Shown here: positions 1 through 9,763 of the stretch, piece after piece
Layout of the letters: every line of letters starts with the position of its first letter
Numbering within the stretch: the stretch's first letter is position 1
Assembly (NCBI GenBank): GCA_964506075.1
Contig: CAZDKO010000002.1
Location: 64,129-117,546, forward strand
DNA: 53,418 nucleotides
Reading direction: 5' to 3'
Origin: CAZDKO01 sp964506075 [NCBI: uncultured bacterium]
GTDB lineage: Bacteria > CAZDME01 > JAYEMH01
The notes under the pieces: generated by a model
Told to the model about the DNA's origin: nothing
Databases searched by the model: none
Seen by the model: only the letters and a program-made list of their open reading frames with translations
Position numbers and translations under genes: made by a program

Positions 1-3000
1 TTGAATTATAAATCCGCCCGGCTTTTAAAGGAACTGGCTGATGAATATAGCGTTAAAAATCCACGCAAACCGCGTTTTGTAGCCGGGGTTTTAGGGCCGA
101 CCAATAAAACGGCCTCTCTTTCACCCGATGTGGATAATCCCGGATTTCGCGCCGTTAGTTTTGACGATTTAGCCGCCGCTTACAAAGAATGTGTAACGGC
201 TTTGATTGAAGGCGGCGTGGACATATTATTGGTAGAAACAATTTTTGACACCTTAAACGGTAAGGCGGCCCTTTACGCCGTCAATGAAGTTTTTAAAGAG
301 AAGGGCGTGAAATTACCCGTGATGGTTTCCGGCACGATTGTGGACGCTTCCGGCCGGACCTTATCCGGGCAGACCGTAGAAGCGTTTTTGTATTCCATGG
401 CAAATTTTAACATCTTAAGCATCGGGTTAAATTGTTCGCTGGGGGCAAAACAATTAAGGCCGTATATTGAAGAACTGGCCAATAAATCATATTTATACGT
501 CAGCGCTCATCCCAACGCGGGATTACCCGACCAGTTTGGTCAATATAGCGAATCCCCGGAACAAATGGCCGGGTATATTAAGGATTTTATTGATAATGGT
601 TTTGTGAACATCGTCGGCGGGTGCTGCGGCACGACCCCGGTTCATATTAAAGAAATATCCAACTTAACTCAATCAGCATCGCCAAGAGTGGTCAATCCAA
701 ACGAACATAACCTGCAGCTGAGCGGTTTAGAGCCTTTGCTGGTTTATAAAGGCAGTAATTTTATAAATGTCGGTGAACGCACCAGCGTCAGCGGTTCAAG
801 CAAATTTGCCAACTTAATAAAAGAGAGAAATTACGAGGAAGCGTTGCACGTGGCCCGGGAACAGGTTGAAAACGGAGCCCAGATTATTGACGTTAATATG
901 GATGAGGCCATGCTGGATGCCGAAAAAGAGATGGTTAATTTTTTGCATCTGATTGCTTCTGAACCGGAAATATCAAAAGTCCCGATTATGATTGACTCAT
1001 CCAGATGGACGGTTATTGAAGCCGGATTAAAATGCCTGCAGGGTAAGGGAATCGTTAATTCCATCAGTTTAAAAAACGGTGAGGAGGAATTTAAATACCA
1101 GGCGGAAAAAATAAAAAGTTACGGTGCCGCGGTCATAGTGATGGCTTTTGATGAAAAGGGCCAGGCGGATAGATACGAGAGAAAGATAGAAATATGCCAG
1201 AGGGCTTATAAAATCTTAACCGAGAAACTTTTATTTCCTCCCGAAGATATTATTTTAGACCCGAACGTCTTAGCCATTGCGACCGGCCTGGAAGAACACA
1301 ATAACGCTGCGGTTGACTTTATTAAAGCGGTAAAGTGGATAAAGGAAAATTTACCGCACGCCAGAGTAAGCGGCGGTATCAGCAATCTTTCCTTTTCGTT
1401 CCGGGGTAATAACGCGGTGCGTGAAGCGATGCACGCCGTTTTTCTTTATCACGCCATTAAAGCCGGATTGGATATAGGTATTGTCAATCCCGGGATGTTA
1501 CCGGTCTATAACGAAATCCCGGCGGATTTACTGAAACTCGTTGAGGACGTGGTCTTAAATAAAAGAAAAGACGCCACGGAACGGCTGGTTGAATTTGCCG
1601 AAAAAATGAAGGAAGAAAAAACGGCGGAGAAAAAGAAAGAAAACTGGAGGAAATTGAGCGCGGAGGAACGGCTTAATTACGCTTTAATTCAGGGAATTAC
1701 CAAGTATATTGATGAAGATACGGAAGAGGTGCGTAAAAAATACCCGCGCGCCTTAGACGTCATTGAGGGACCGTTAATGAACGGGATGAATGCGGTCGGC
1801 GATTTATTCGGTTCCGGCAAGATGTTTCTGCCCCAGGTCGTTAAAAGCGCCCGGGTGATGAAAAAAGCCGTGGGTTATTTACAGCCGTTTATTACTGAAG
1901 AAAAAAGTTCCGCCGGTTTATCCGCGGCCGGAAAAATCCTTTTAGCGACGGTAAAAAGAGATGTTCACGATATCGGGAAAAATATTGTGAGCGTCGTGCT
2001 TTCCTGTAATAATTATCAAATCATTGACCTAGGGGTGATGGTTCCTTCCGAAAAGATACTTGAGGCGGCGCAAAAAGAAAACGTGGATATTATCGGCTTA
2101 AGCGGTTTAATTACCCCTTCTTTAGATGAAATGATTCACGTGGCTAAAGAACTGGAGCGGAATAAATTTTCCGTCCCTTTGTTAATCGGGGGAGCGACCA
2201 CTTCCAAAATTCATACGGCCGTTAAAATTGCGCCCCACTACAGCGCACCCGTCATTTACGTTAAAGACGCCTCAAAAAGCGTCGGTATTGTCGGGAGACT
2301 CCTTAATAAAAAACTTAAAAATAAATTTATTGAGGAAACCGGGAAAGAATACCGGCGACTGGAAGAAGATTACCAGAGTGCCACTTCAGGCGTTCTTTAT
2401 GTATCTCTTGATGAAGCCAGGAAAAACAGACTCAAAATCAACTGGGATAACACCATTATAAATAAACCGGAAATGCCGGGAGTACAGATTTTTGACAGTT
2501 ACCCCATTTGCGAAATCAGGAATTATATCAACTGGACGTTATTTTTTACGGCCTGGCAATTAAAAGGGAAGTTCCCCGGGATTTTAGATGATTCCAGATT
2601 CGGTCCTGAAGCCAGGAAATTATATGAAGACGCCAATCAATTATTAGACCGCCTGGAAAAAGAAGAGATACTGCAGACAAAAGCGGTCATCGGGCTTTTT
2701 CCGGCTAATGCTCTCGGCGATGATATTGAGGTCTACCGGGACGAAAAGAGAAAGAATTTATTATGTACTTTTTCTAACCTGCGCAGTCAGGTTCTGAAAA
2801 ATGACGGCAGCCCCAACCTGTGCCTGGCGGATTTTATTGCTCCGAAGACTTCCGGTAAAATTGATTATATCGGGGCGTTTGCCTTAACCACCGGTATAGG
2901 CATAGAAGAATATTTAAAAGAATTCAGCCAGAATAACGATGATTATAGCGTTATTATGATAAAGTCCCTGGCCGACCGTCTGGCTGAAGCCCTGGCCGAA

Positions 3001-3375
3001 TTAATGCATAGAAAGGTAAGAAAAGAATACTGGGGATATGTTCCGGATGAAGATTTATCTATGGATGAGCTCTTATCGGGAAAATATCAGGGCATAAGGC
3101 CGGCGCCGGGTTATCCGGCCTGCCCGGACCATTCGGAAAAGCTGACCCTTTTTAAATTGCTGAAAGTGACGGAAAATACCGGGATGTCATTAACCGAAAA
3201 TTTTGCCATGGTCCCGGCGGCTTCTCTTTGCGGCCTGCTTTTTTCCCACCCGGAAGCAAAATATTTTATGGTCGGTAAAATATCAAAGGACCAGGTCGAA
3301 GACTACGCCGGGAGAAAAAATCAGAGTCTGGAAACCATCGAAAAATATCTTTCTTTAAACCTTAATTATAAATAA
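1..3375 (+). CDS. metH: Cobalamin-dependent methionine synthase MetH, 5' end cut by window edge
   Basis: It transfers the methyl group of 5-methyltetrahydrofolate to homocysteine through cobalamin in the cytoplasm. All MetH modules can be read in order. The homocysteine domain has zinc cysteines C145, C208 and C209 (NC and GGCCG motifs). The pterin-binding domain has [12 protein letters not shown]. The B12 domain has DVHDIGKN with the cobalt-ligand histidine at H656, then SGLITPS and GGATTS. The C-terminal AdoMet reactivation domain has [10 protein letters not shown]. Compared from memory with E. coli MetH (1227 aa, ligand H759), about 103 N-terminal residues lie outside the window, so the TTG at base 1 is not the real start. 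metF follows 30 bp downstream, so the two are probably cotranscribed. Any cobalamin riboswitch would also lie outside the window. Confidence 0.96.
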   Translation: MNYKSARLLKELADEYSVKNPRKPRFVAGVLGPTNKTASLSPDVDNPGFRAVSFDDLAAAYKECVTALIEGGVDILLVETIFDTLNGKAALYAVNEVFKEKGVKLPVMVSGTIVDASGRTLSGQTVEAFLYSMANFNILSIGLNCSLGAKQLRPYIEELANKSYLYVSAHPNAGLPDQFGQYSESPEQMAGYIKDFIDNGFVNIVGGCCGTTPVHIKEISNLTQSASPRVVNPNEHNLQLSGLEPLLVYKGSNFINVGERTSVSGSSKFANLIKERNYEEALHVAREQVENGAQIIDVNMDEAMLDAEKEMVNFLHLIASEPEISKVPIMIDSSRWTVIEAGLKCLQGKGIVNSISLKNGEEEFKYQAEKIKSYGAAVIVMAFDEKGQADRYERKIEICQRAYKILTEKLLFPPEDIILDPNVLAIATGLEEHNNAAVDFIKAVKWIKENLPHARVSGGISNLSFSFRGNNAVREAMHAVFLYHAIKAGLDIGIVNPGMLPVYNEIPADLLKLVEDVVLNKRKDATERLVEFAEKMKEEKTAEKKKENWRKLSAEERLNYALIQGITKYIDEDTEEVRKKYPRALDVIEGPLMNGMNAVGDLFGSGKMFLPQVVKSARVMKKAVGYLQPFITEEKSSAGLSAAGKILLATVKRDVHDIGKNIVSVVLSCNNYQIIDLGVMVPSEKILEAAQKENVDIIGLSGLITPSLDEMIHVAKELERNKFSVPLLIGGATTSKIHTAVKIAPHYSAPVIYVKDASKSVGIVGRLLNKKLKNKFIEETGKEYRRLEEDYQSATSGVLYVSLDEARKNRLKINWDNTIINKPEMPGVQIFDSYPICEIRNYINWTLFFTAWQLKGKFPGILDDSRFGPEARKLYEDANQLLDRLEKEEILQTKAVIGLFPANALGDDIEVYRDEKRKNLLCTFSNLRSQVLKNDGSPNLCLADFIAPKTSGKIDYIGAFALTTGIGIEEYLKEFSQNNDDYSVIMIKSLADRLAEALAELMHRKVRKEYWGYVPDEDLSMDELLSGKYQGIRPAPGYPACPDHSEKLTLFKLLKVTENTGMSLTENFAMVPAASLCGLLFSHPEAKYFMVGKISKDQVEDYAGRKNQSLETIEKYLSLNLNYK

Positions 3376-3405
3376 TAATCAGCGGGGGAAGCAGATACAA
3401 AGCTT

Positions 3406-4314
3406 ATGAAAATCACGGAAATTTTTAAAACTCATAAACAAACTTTTTCTTTTGAGTTTTTCCCGCCGAAAGATGAAATATCAGCCGTTGATTTTGGCAT
3501 CAATATCGGCAAGTTATTGAGGTTAGCTCCAACCTTTGTTACCGTTACCTACGGCGCCGGGGGATTAACCCGGGACAGCTCTTATAATTTAGTTGATTAT
3601 ATTCAAAATAAAGTGGGCTTAACCTGCATGGCGCATTACACCTGCGTTAACGCCACCCGGGAAAAAATAAAAGCGGACCTGGAGCAGTTGAGTAAAATCG
3701 GCATTGAGAACCTGATGCTTTTAAGGGGCGACCCGCTGGCCGGCCAGAGTTTCTTCGGGGTTAATCCCGACGGTTTTAACCACGCCAGCGACCTGATTGC
3801 CTTTGCCGCCAAAATGAACCGGTTTTGTATCGGGGCGGCGGCCTATCCGGAAAAACACCCTGAAGCTGCTTCCCTGGAGGAAGACCTGGAATATTTAAAG
3901 TTAAAGGTTGAAGCCGGCGCGGATTTTTTAATCACGCAGTTATTTTTTAATAATGACCATTATTTTGATTTTGTCGCTTTAGCCCGAAAAAAAGGCATTA
4001 CCAAAAGAATAATCCCGGGAATAATCCCGATTACCAACTGGGGCCAGATAAAGAAATTCGCCCGGTTAACCGGCGCCATTCTACCGGCCAAATTAATAGA
4101 AGCGATTGAACCCCATAAGAATAATCTTGACAGGATTTACCAGATAGGTTTAGATTATGCTATCCATCAATGTCGTGATTTATTATTAAGGGGGGCACCC
4201 GGCTTGCATTTTTACACCCTTAATAAATCAAGGGCGACTATTGAAATATTTGAAAGTTTATTGCTGGATAAAAATAAAAATGGGACGGGTTCATTAAAAA
4301 GACCGCGACGGTAA
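3406..4314 (+). CDS. metF: 5,10-methylenetetrahydrofolate reductase MetF
   Basis: This FAD enzyme reduces methylene-THF to methyl-THF, the co-substrate of MetH encoded just upstream. Length is 302 aa, normal for bacterial MetF. Visible family motifs are FSFEFFPPKDE near the N terminus (catalytic Glu at residue 17), TYGAGGLTRD, NLMLLRGDP in the FAD/folate pocket, and the PGIIPITN region near residue 205. The ATG is preceded by a GGGGGAAG-type ribosome site. The reductant is not visible: no MetV-like zinc protein is encoded next to it. In an anaerobe it may work in the reductive direction toward methyl groups, which is inference. Confidence 0.95.
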   Translation: MKITEIFKTHKQTFSFEFFPPKDEISAVDFGINIGKLLRLAPTFVTVTYGAGGLTRDSSYNLVDYIQNKVGLTCMAHYTCVNATREKIKADLEQLSKIGIENLMLLRGDPLAGQSFFGVNPDGFNHASDLIAFAAKMNRFCIGAAAYPEKHPEAASLEEDLEYLKLKVEAGADFLITQLFFNNDHYFDFVALARKKGITKRIIPGIIPITNWGQIKKFARLTGAILPAKLIEAIEPHKNNLDRIYQIGLDYAIHQCRDLLLRGAPGLHFYTLNKSRATIEIFESLLLDKNKNGTGSLKRPRR

Positions 4315-4354
4315 ACACCCTGGTCCTGTAAATAGGGAAGACAAATAGATTTTT

Positions 4355-4579
4355 ATGGCTAAGTTTGAAAAAATCATCACCTTTAAAAACGAACTTGAAG
4401 CCCGCCGGATGGAACCGGTATTAAAAGAACAACGCATTCCGTATCTTATCATCTCCTACCGCGATACCGCTTATGATGACCTCTGGCAGCCCCAAAAAGG
4501 CTGGGGGCACCTGGAAGCACCGGGCGATTTCAGGGAAATAATTGAATCCATATATAAAGATTTGTTTCCTTTATCTTAA
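4355..4579 (+). CDS. Small conserved protein, DUF2007-like
   Basis: A 74-residue cytoplasmic protein with no membrane segment. The N-terminal half (FEKIITFKNELEARRMEPVL, then a Gly-free IPYLIIS strand) has the strand-helix-strand pattern of the small DUF2007 family, described as putative signal-transducing proteins. It is followed by a WQPQKGWGHLEAP segment that I remember as typical of a conserved subfamily, without knowing its function. It sits 40 bp after metF and about 70 bp before a diguanylate cyclase gene, so it could be cotranscribed with either. The family call comes from pattern memory only. Confidence 0.6.
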   Translation: MAKFEKIITFKNELEARRMEPVLKEQRIPYLIISYRDTAYDDLWQPQKGWGHLEAPGDFREIIESIYKDLFPLS

Positions 4580-4652
4580 ATTATTAATTAGAAGACTTGT
4601 GTGTTTATTATGGCCGTGATAAAATAAGATTATATGAAAGGGGGTGAAAAAG

Positions 4653-5516
4653 ATGGAGATTAATACTAAATACTCAAAAACTTTCTTACTGGTTCTGGCT
4701 TTTGAATTCACTTTATTTTTAGGGGTAGTGCGTTATTTAGTCGGACCGGAATGGTCTTTTGAGGTTTTCTATTTATTGCCTATTTGTGTGGCCACCTGGT
4801 ACGTCAGTAAACGCTCCGGTATCATAATTTCTATTTGCAGCATCATTGTCTGGTTTATAGCTGACTTAAGCATGAAAAACGGCTTTTCTCATCCTTTAAT
4901 TCCTTACTTTAATCAGGTTTTCAGATTGGTGGTTTTTATATTCGTGGTTTTTACTCTCTCAAGGATGAAAGAGGGGATTGATAAGGAAAGAGAGCTTTCT
5001 TTAACCGACCTTTTAACCGGCATAGCCAACAGGCGTTCGTTTTTTAAATCAGCCAATATTGAAATAAACCGGGCTTCAAGGTTTAACCGCCCTTTTTCCG
5101 TAGTTTATATAGACCTGGATAATTTTAAAACCATTAATGACCGTTTCGGGCATGAAACCGGAGACCGCCTTTTAATTTTATTAACGACTACCGTCAAGAG
5201 TAATATCAGGGCGTATGATGTTCTGGCGCGTGTCGGAGGGGATGAATTTATCATCATCCTGCCGGAGACAGGAGATGAAATAGCCGGGCTCGTTGTCCGC
5301 CGGATTCATGAAAAAATACTGAATCTTCTGCAGGAAAATAAATGGCCCGTCACCTGCAGTATCGGGGTGCTGACGTTTAAAGATGCTCCCCATAACGCTG
5401 ATGATATTATAAGAAATGCGGACCTCTTGATGTATTCGGTTAAGCAGGACGGCAAGAATATGATTAAACATAAAGTTATGGATAAAGACAGTATGCTTTC
5501 CATAGAGGGTACCTGA
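4653..5516 (+). CDS. Membrane diguanylate cyclase (4-TM sensor plus GGDEF)
   Basis: It should make cyclic di-GMP from two GTP at the inner membrane. The N-terminal ~110 residues form about four hydrophobic helices, a small membrane sensor region with no recognised ligand motif. A short linker and the GGDEF domain follow. The active-site loop is an intact GGDEF, preceded by LTDLLTGIANRR and IDLDNFK. An RxxD inhibitory site (RAYD) lies five residues before GGDEF, so product feedback is likely. A GTG at 4644 is in frame, but the ATG at 4653 has a GGGGGTG ribosome site at proper spacing and is preferred. The gene encodes no EAL or HD-GYP domain. Confidence 0.88.
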   Translation: MEINTKYSKTFLLVLAFEFTLFLGVVRYLVGPEWSFEVFYLLPICVATWYVSKRSGIIISICSIIVWFIADLSMKNGFSHPLIPYFNQVFRLVVFIFVVFTLSRMKEGIDKERELSLTDLLTGIANRRSFFKSANIEINRASRFNRPFSVVYIDLDNFKTINDRFGHETGDRLLILLTTTVKSNIRAYDVLARVGGDEFIIILPETGDEIAGLVVRRIHEKILNLLQENKWPVTCSIGVLTFKDAPHNADDIIRNADLLMYSVKQDGKNMIKHKVMDKDSMLSIEGT

Positions 5517-5532
5517 TATTGAATTATGATTT

Positions 5533-6291
5533 ATGCTAAATAAAAAAAAATTCCTTTTTGTGATATTTATCCTGCCTTTTTTTTTGAGTTTTCTAAACGG
5601 ATGTGCCTCTATGCTGGGTGAGTGCCCCGGCCCTCTTCATATTTTCACCCTTAAAAAAAACGTGCCGGGTGTATATCACCGGATAAAAAAAGGCCAGACT
5701 CTGTGGCGAATTTCCAAAATCTACGGTGTCTCCTTAGATGAAATTGTGCGGGTGAACCGTATTTCTGATGCTTATCGTATCAAAACAGGAGAACGTATTT
5801 TTATTCCCGAAGCCGCCTCAATAAAAGAAGTTCCCGTTTACCAGCCGTCAACCAAAGTTCCAGCCGGTGCAAAAAAAACAGAGGTATCCTTAAAACCGGC
5901 CGAAGAAATTCCTAATTTAGCCAAAGGGGATTTTATCTGGCCGGTTGAAGGAAGAATTTCTTCTTATTACGGACAGAGGAAAGGTGGGTTTCATTACGGA
6001 ATAGATATATCTACCCGCCAGGGGAGAGAAGTCGCGGCCAGCCGCAAGGGAATTGTTTCTTTTAGCGGGGTCATGCGCGGTTATGGCAACGTAATAATAA
6101 TTGACCATCAGGATGGGTTTTCTACTGTTTATGCCCATAACCAGACCAATCTGGTTAAAGAAAATCAAACGGTAGAGCAGGGAGAAACGATTGCCAGGGT
6201 CGGTTCTACCGGCCGGGCTAAGGGCTGTCATCTTCATTTTGAGATAAGAAAAGGGATAAAAACAATCAACCCTCTATTTTATCTGCCCTAA
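5533..6291 (+). CDS. LysM / M23 peptidase-domain lipoprotein (NlpD/EnvC-like)
   Basis: Predicted lipoprotein: hydrophobic signal followed by LNGC, with lipidated Cys24. One LysM domain follows (YHRIKKGQTLWRISKIYG to GERIFIPE, roughly residues 50-96). After a linker comes an M23/LytM domain starting near FIWPVEGRISSYYG, with HYGIDIS and HLHFEIRKG. The zinc-ligand pattern (HxxxD and HxH) looks preserved, so it may be a true glycyl-glycine-type endopeptidase rather than a dead NlpD-type amidase activator. The role would be peptidoglycan remodelling at the cell envelope or during division. It lies 16 bp after the diguanylate cyclase gene, and no strong ribosome site is visible. Confidence 0.88.
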   Translation: MLNKKKFLFVIFILPFFLSFLNGCASMLGECPGPLHIFTLKKNVPGVYHRIKKGQTLWRISKIYGVSLDEIVRVNRISDAYRIKTGERIFIPEAASIKEVPVYQPSTKVPAGAKKTEVSLKPAEEIPNLAKGDFIWPVEGRISSYYGQRKGGFHYGIDISTRQGREVAASRKGIVSFSGVMRGYGNVIIIDHQDGFSTVYAHNQTNLVKENQTVEQGETIARVGSTGRAKGCHLHFEIRKGIKTINPLFYLP

Positions 6292-6433
6292 ATTTATAAG
6301 TCTTTGATTTTAAAATATTTATAAATCTAAACGAATAAATTACTTTCGGTTGTTTTGGCTGTTTGTGGTTTATTGTGCTCATTTATGCTCATTTAAAAGG
6401 GCTGTTTGGCCGGGTAAGAATTCAAAAGCATTC

Positions 6434-6462
6434 TTGACAAAACCTTTATCTTCGTTTAGTAT
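6434..6462 (+). promoter_or_regulatory. Sigma-70-type promoter before the yjbQ-M48 gene run
   Basis: A perfect TTGACA at 6434-6439 is followed after a 17-bp spacer by TAGTAT at 6457-6462. It lies 32 bp before the ATG of the YjbQ-family gene, which has a GAGGGAGGGG ribosome site. It probably drives that gene, the M48 protease, the nitroreductase and the second diguanylate cyclase, which are all overlapping or abutting. The rest of this ~200-bp gap holds only AT-rich sequence and a directly repeated TGCTCATTTA. Confidence 0.65.
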
Positions 6463-6494
6463 AGAGTTTTACCTGCAGCAATGAGGGAGGGGTT

Positions 6495-6914
6495 ATGGAT
6501 ATCAAGACTCAATCAATTAAATTTTCTACCCAGGGTCACACCGATATATTAGATATAACCCATAAAGTAGCCGACGTTCTGGAAAAAACCGGTTTTAAAG
6601 AAGGGGTGGTTAATTTATTCACTCCAGGTTCAACCGCGGGTATCACTACCATTGAATATGAACCGGGTTTAATCAAAGACCTCAAAGTGTACTGGGATAA
6701 ATTTGCCCCCGAAAATGCCAACTACGCTCATAACATTCGCTGGGGAGACGGTAACGGCTACGCCCACGTTCGCTCTTCACTTTTAAAATCATCTCTAAGT
6801 ATTCCTTTTATTCAGTCCAGGCTTTGTCTGGGAACGTGGCAGCAGATTGTCTATATAGACTTTGATAACCGCCTTCGCCAGCGTGAAGTGATAGTTCAGG
6901 TAATAGGGAAATGA
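6495..6914 (+). CDS. yjbQ: YjbQ / UPF0047 family protein
   Basis: A 139-residue protein that matches the UPF0047 (YjbQ) family over its full length. The signature elements are GVVNLFTPGSTAGITTIEYEPGL, a central NIRWGDGNGYAHVRSSLL, and LGTWQQIVYIDFDNRLRQREVIVQVIG at the C terminus. Some members have been annotated as secondary thiamine-phosphate synthases, but the physiological role is uncertain. It is probably a cytoplasmic trimeric enzyme. The stop codon overlaps the start of the next gene (ATGA at 6911-6914), indicating translational coupling with the M48 protease. That pairing has no obvious functional logic. Confidence 0.9.
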   Translation: MDIKTQSIKFSTQGHTDILDITHKVADVLEKTGFKEGVVNLFTPGSTAGITTIEYEPGLIKDLKVYWDKFAPENANYAHNIRWGDGNGYAHVRSSLLKSSLSIPFIQSRLCLGTWQQIVYIDFDNRLRQREVIVQVIGK

Positions 6915-7687
6915 AAAAATCCGGTTTATTTCTATCATTATTTTTTATTCTGTCGTGCCTTCTTTCCGGCTGCGTGACAATGTATAATCCGGCCACGGGC
7001 AGAGAAGAGTTCTATCTTATTTCAAACCAGGAAGAGATTCAACTCGGTCAACAGGTTGCCCTGGAAACGGAAAGACGCTACCCGGTGATTCACGACTATC
7101 GTTTAAACCAACGGCTTCATACCGTGGCCCGGAAAATTGTGGCTAAAAGTGACCGCAAAGACATCCCTTATCGTTTTCGAATTATAGAGATTCCCAATCA
7201 GGTTAACGCTTTTGCCGCTCCCGGCGGAGTTATTTACGTAACGCGGGAGTTAATGACATTAACCGACGATGATGAACTGGCCTGTGTTATCGGTCATGAA
7301 GTAGGACACGTGGCGGCCCGGCACGCGGTCAAAAAAATACAGGCGAATATGGGCATTGCCATTATTGAAAGTTTAATCTTTTCACAGGGAAAAATGGACG
7401 ACAATTTAAGACGGACCAAAGACATTACCGACACCATGATTAATCTGGTAGTGGCCGGATACAGCCGCGAGGATGAATCTCTCTGTGACCGGCTCGGGGT
7501 AAAATACGCTTACCAGGCGGGATTTAATCCCGAAGGAATGATTACCTTTCTTAATAAATTGAAATACAGAGCTCAGAGTGAAACTCCGACTCTGGCGATT
7601 TTTTTTCATTCCCACCCGCCTTACGACCAGCGGATAGAAACCGTCCGTTATGAGATAGAAAGATTAAAATCAGGAGAACTAAAATAG
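6911..7687 (+). CDS. M48-family zinc metalloprotease, lipoprotein
   Basis: A 258-residue envelope protease resembling the LoiP/YcaL/BepA type. The signal peptide ends in a LSGC lipobox (Cys21), so it should be membrane-anchored and face the periplasm. The zinc site is HEVGH (H129, E130, H133), with the downstream ExxxD helix supplying the third ligand at about E189. The preceding FAAPGGVIYVTRELM is typical of the M48C group. No TPR repeats follow, so it is the short form. The likely role is quality control of outer-membrane or periplasmic proteins. It overlaps yjbQ by 4 bp and is followed directly by the nitroreductase start. Confidence 0.92.
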   Translation: MKKSGLFLSLFFILSCLLSGCVTMYNPATGREEFYLISNQEEIQLGQQVALETERRYPVIHDYRLNQRLHTVARKIVAKSDRKDIPYRFRIIEIPNQVNAFAAPGGVIYVTRELMTLTDDDELACVIGHEVGHVAARHAVKKIQANMGIAIIESLIFSQGKMDDNLRRTKDITDTMINLVVAGYSREDESLCDRLGVKYAYQAGFNPEGMITFLNKLKYRAQSETPTLAIFFHSHPPYDQRIETVRYEIERLKSGELK

Positions 7688-8209
7688 ATGGACGTCTTTG
7701 AAGCCATCGATAAGCGAAGGAGTGTCCGGGGATATTTACCCGAGCCGGTTCCGGATGGAATTTTAAAAGAAATTTTTGAAGCCGTGAAAAAAGCCCCTTC
7801 GGCTAAAAATTTTCAGCCGCTTAAGTTTATAGTGATAACCGACAGAGAATTGAAGGAAAAGCTTATCCCGGTCTGCCGGGAACAGAAATTTATTGCCGAA
7901 GCCCCGCTGGTGATTGTCGGCTGCGCCAAAGAGAATGAGTGTTATGAAGTGATGGGAAGCTGCATGAAAAGTTACGCCGTTGATTTAGCTATTGCTTTTG
8001 ACCATCTGACCCTGGCGGCCCGGGCCAAGGGATTAGGGACCTGCTGGATCGGAAATTTTAGCGAAAAAGGCGTTAAAAAAACACTGGGAATTAAAGACAG
8101 AAACGTTAGAATTATCGCTTTAACTCCCCTGGGATATCCGAAATCGTGGCCGGAAGCCAAATCTCGTAAAACACTATCTGAACTTATAACTTATAACGTT
8201 TATAAATAA
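7688..8209 (+). CDS. Nitroreductase-family FMN protein
   Basis: A 173-residue member of the FMN-dependent nitroreductase superfamily. The N-terminal FEAIDKRRSVRGY motif binds FMN phosphate, KKAPSAKNFQPLKF follows, and LAARAKGLGTCWIGNF and LTPLGYPKSW complete the flavin pocket. Members reduce nitro compounds or quinones or dehalogenate, and the substrate cannot be read from sequence. The start abuts the stop of the M48 gene and has an AGGAG site at 7672-7676. The stop abuts the next ATG (TAA then ATG), so it sits inside a tight operon. Confidence 0.9.
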   Translation: MDVFEAIDKRRSVRGYLPEPVPDGILKEIFEAVKKAPSAKNFQPLKFIVITDRELKEKLIPVCREQKFIAEAPLVIVGCAKENECYEVMGSCMKSYAVDLAIAFDHLTLAARAKGLGTCWIGNFSEKGVKKTLGIKDRNVRIIALTPLGYPKSWPEAKSRKTLSELITYNVYK

Positions 8210-9745
8210 ATGGCAGAATTTCACTGGAAATTAAAAGATAAAGACGGAAAAATTTACGGCCAGAAAGATTTGTCCTTTTTAACAAAAGCTTACCGGCAGG
8301 GAGAAATTGCCGACGGGGATTTATTGTTTCAAAGCGATGAGAGCAAACCCTGGGTTGAGATGTCGGATTTAAACAAGTTTTTCTTAAGCTTTGAGAAACA
8401 GGACATAGTTAAAAAGGGTAAATTAATTGACCAGAAGATTCTTGACGCCCGTACTTATCACCTCACTTTTTTACTTTTTGTTTTTATTTTTTTAACCGCG
8501 GCGGCCGTTTATCTGGGCATTACCGGCCGGCTTATTTCTGAAGTTTTTATCTACTCCTTCAGTTTACAAATAAGAATTATCGTTATTATCCTGGTCGTTT
8601 TTTTGCTGTTTGCCCTTATGTTTATCCCCGTCATATTCTTTTATGCCGCCATCTGGCGCTGGAAGGAAAAAATAAAAACATATTTCCTGCAGCAGGGAGA
8701 AGAAGAATCCGAAGAAAAAATTTTTCTCTCCAAGACGGAAACCCTGTCAAAGAATTTAACCGCTTCTTTAGAAAAACAGACTTTAATCAGGAACATTCTT
8801 AATTCTGCCATCAAAATATCACAGTTTTCAGCCGGATTTATCCTGACGCATGATTATCATTTTAACCGTTTCCGTTATGAAACGGCTTTAAATATTGACC
8901 GGACAATGTTTACTAAATTGGAATTCCAGCTTGATGAACCGATTATCCGGGAAATTATGCGTACTAAAGAAATTAACTGGGTTGAAGATGTAAACAAAAA
9001 CGGTTATGATTGTTTTGCTCAGTCGGATAAAATCCCGGGACTGGGAAAAATCCATTCTCTGGTATTGATTCCTCTGGTGGTGGAGGAGGAGGTGCTCGGT
9101 ATTTTAGGATTATACGGGACCAAAAAAAATTACATTACGTTAAAACAAAATCAGTTGCTTTCTTCCATCCTGAAAAATCAGGCTTCTCTGGCCCTGGGAA
9201 GCGCCATCCAGTCAGAATTAGCCATTATAGACCGGCTGACCGGTCTTTCCAATCATGAATACTTTATGACCCGTCTCAGGGAAGAAATTGAACGTTCCCG
9301 GAGGTTCCATCTGGATATCAGTCTTTTAATGATAGATATTGATTTATTTAAACAGGTAAACGATACTTACGGCCATCAAGCCGGAGATAAAATTTTAAAA
9401 ACCGTGGCGGCAATCCTTAAAGACAACCTCCGGATAGTTGACTTCTGCGGTCGGTACGGGGGAGAGGAATTTGCCGTTTTACTGGTTGATACCGCGATAG
9501 AAGGGGCTAAAACAAAAGCGGAACAATTAAGAAAAGCCGTCAGAGAAAATCCTTTTGTTGTCAATAAGCATAATTTAAAAATAACCATCAGCATCGGTCT
9601 GAGTACCTGGCGCTGGCAGGAAGATAATAATATTTCCGATGAAGAATTAATTAAAAGGGCCGATGAAGAGCTTTACCGGGCTAAAGAAGAGGGAAGAGAC
9701 AGAACCTGTTTTGTCGTAAACGGCAAGCCCCAAACTTTATCTTAA
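8210..9745 (+). CDS. Diguanylate cyclase with GYF_2-like, 2-TM, GAF and GGDEF regions
   Basis: 511 aa. Residues ~3-58 (FHWKLKDKDGKIYGQKDL to KPWVEMSDL) resemble a GYF_2-type module, a small cytoplasmic peptide-binding fold. Two transmembrane helices follow (~80-105 and ~120-145), then a short helical linker, a GAF-like sensor region (~180-340) and a C-terminal GGDEF domain. The active-site loop is GGEEF, which is catalytically competent, with RIVD as an RxxD inhibitory site five residues before it. The start follows the nitroreductase stop with no gap and no clear ribosome site, so translation is probably coupled. Together with the protein at 4653 it gives two c-di-GMP synthases within 5 kb. 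Confidence 0.87.
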   Translation: MAEFHWKLKDKDGKIYGQKDLSFLTKAYRQGEIADGDLLFQSDESKPWVEMSDLNKFFLSFEKQDIVKKGKLIDQKILDARTYHLTFLLFVFIFLTAAAVYLGITGRLISEVFIYSFSLQIRIIVIILVVFLLFALMFIPVIFFYAAIWRWKEKIKTYFLQQGEEESEEKIFLSKTETLSKNLTASLEKQTLIRNILNSAIKISQFSAGFILTHDYHFNRFRYETALNIDRTMFTKLEFQLDEPIIREIMRTKEINWVEDVNKNGYDCFAQSDKIPGLGKIHSLVLIPLVVEEEVLGILGLYGTKKNYITLKQNQLLSSILKNQASLALGSAIQSELAIIDRLTGLSNHEYFMTRLREEIERSRRFHLDISLLMIDIDLFKQVNDTYGHQAGDKILKTVAAILKDNLRIVDFCGRYGGEEFAVLLVDTAIEGAKTKAEQLRKAVRENPFVVNKHNLKITISIGLSTWRWQEDNNISDEELIKRADEELYRAKEEGRDRTCFVVNGKPQTLS

Positions 9746-9763
9746 GTTTTATAAAATTTCAAA

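Noticed and set aside
6371-6400. Direct repeat TGCTCATTTA x2 before the yjbQ promoter as an operator
   Set aside because: Short, AT-rich and 35 bp or more upstream of the -35, with no matching regulator nearby; it could be chance.
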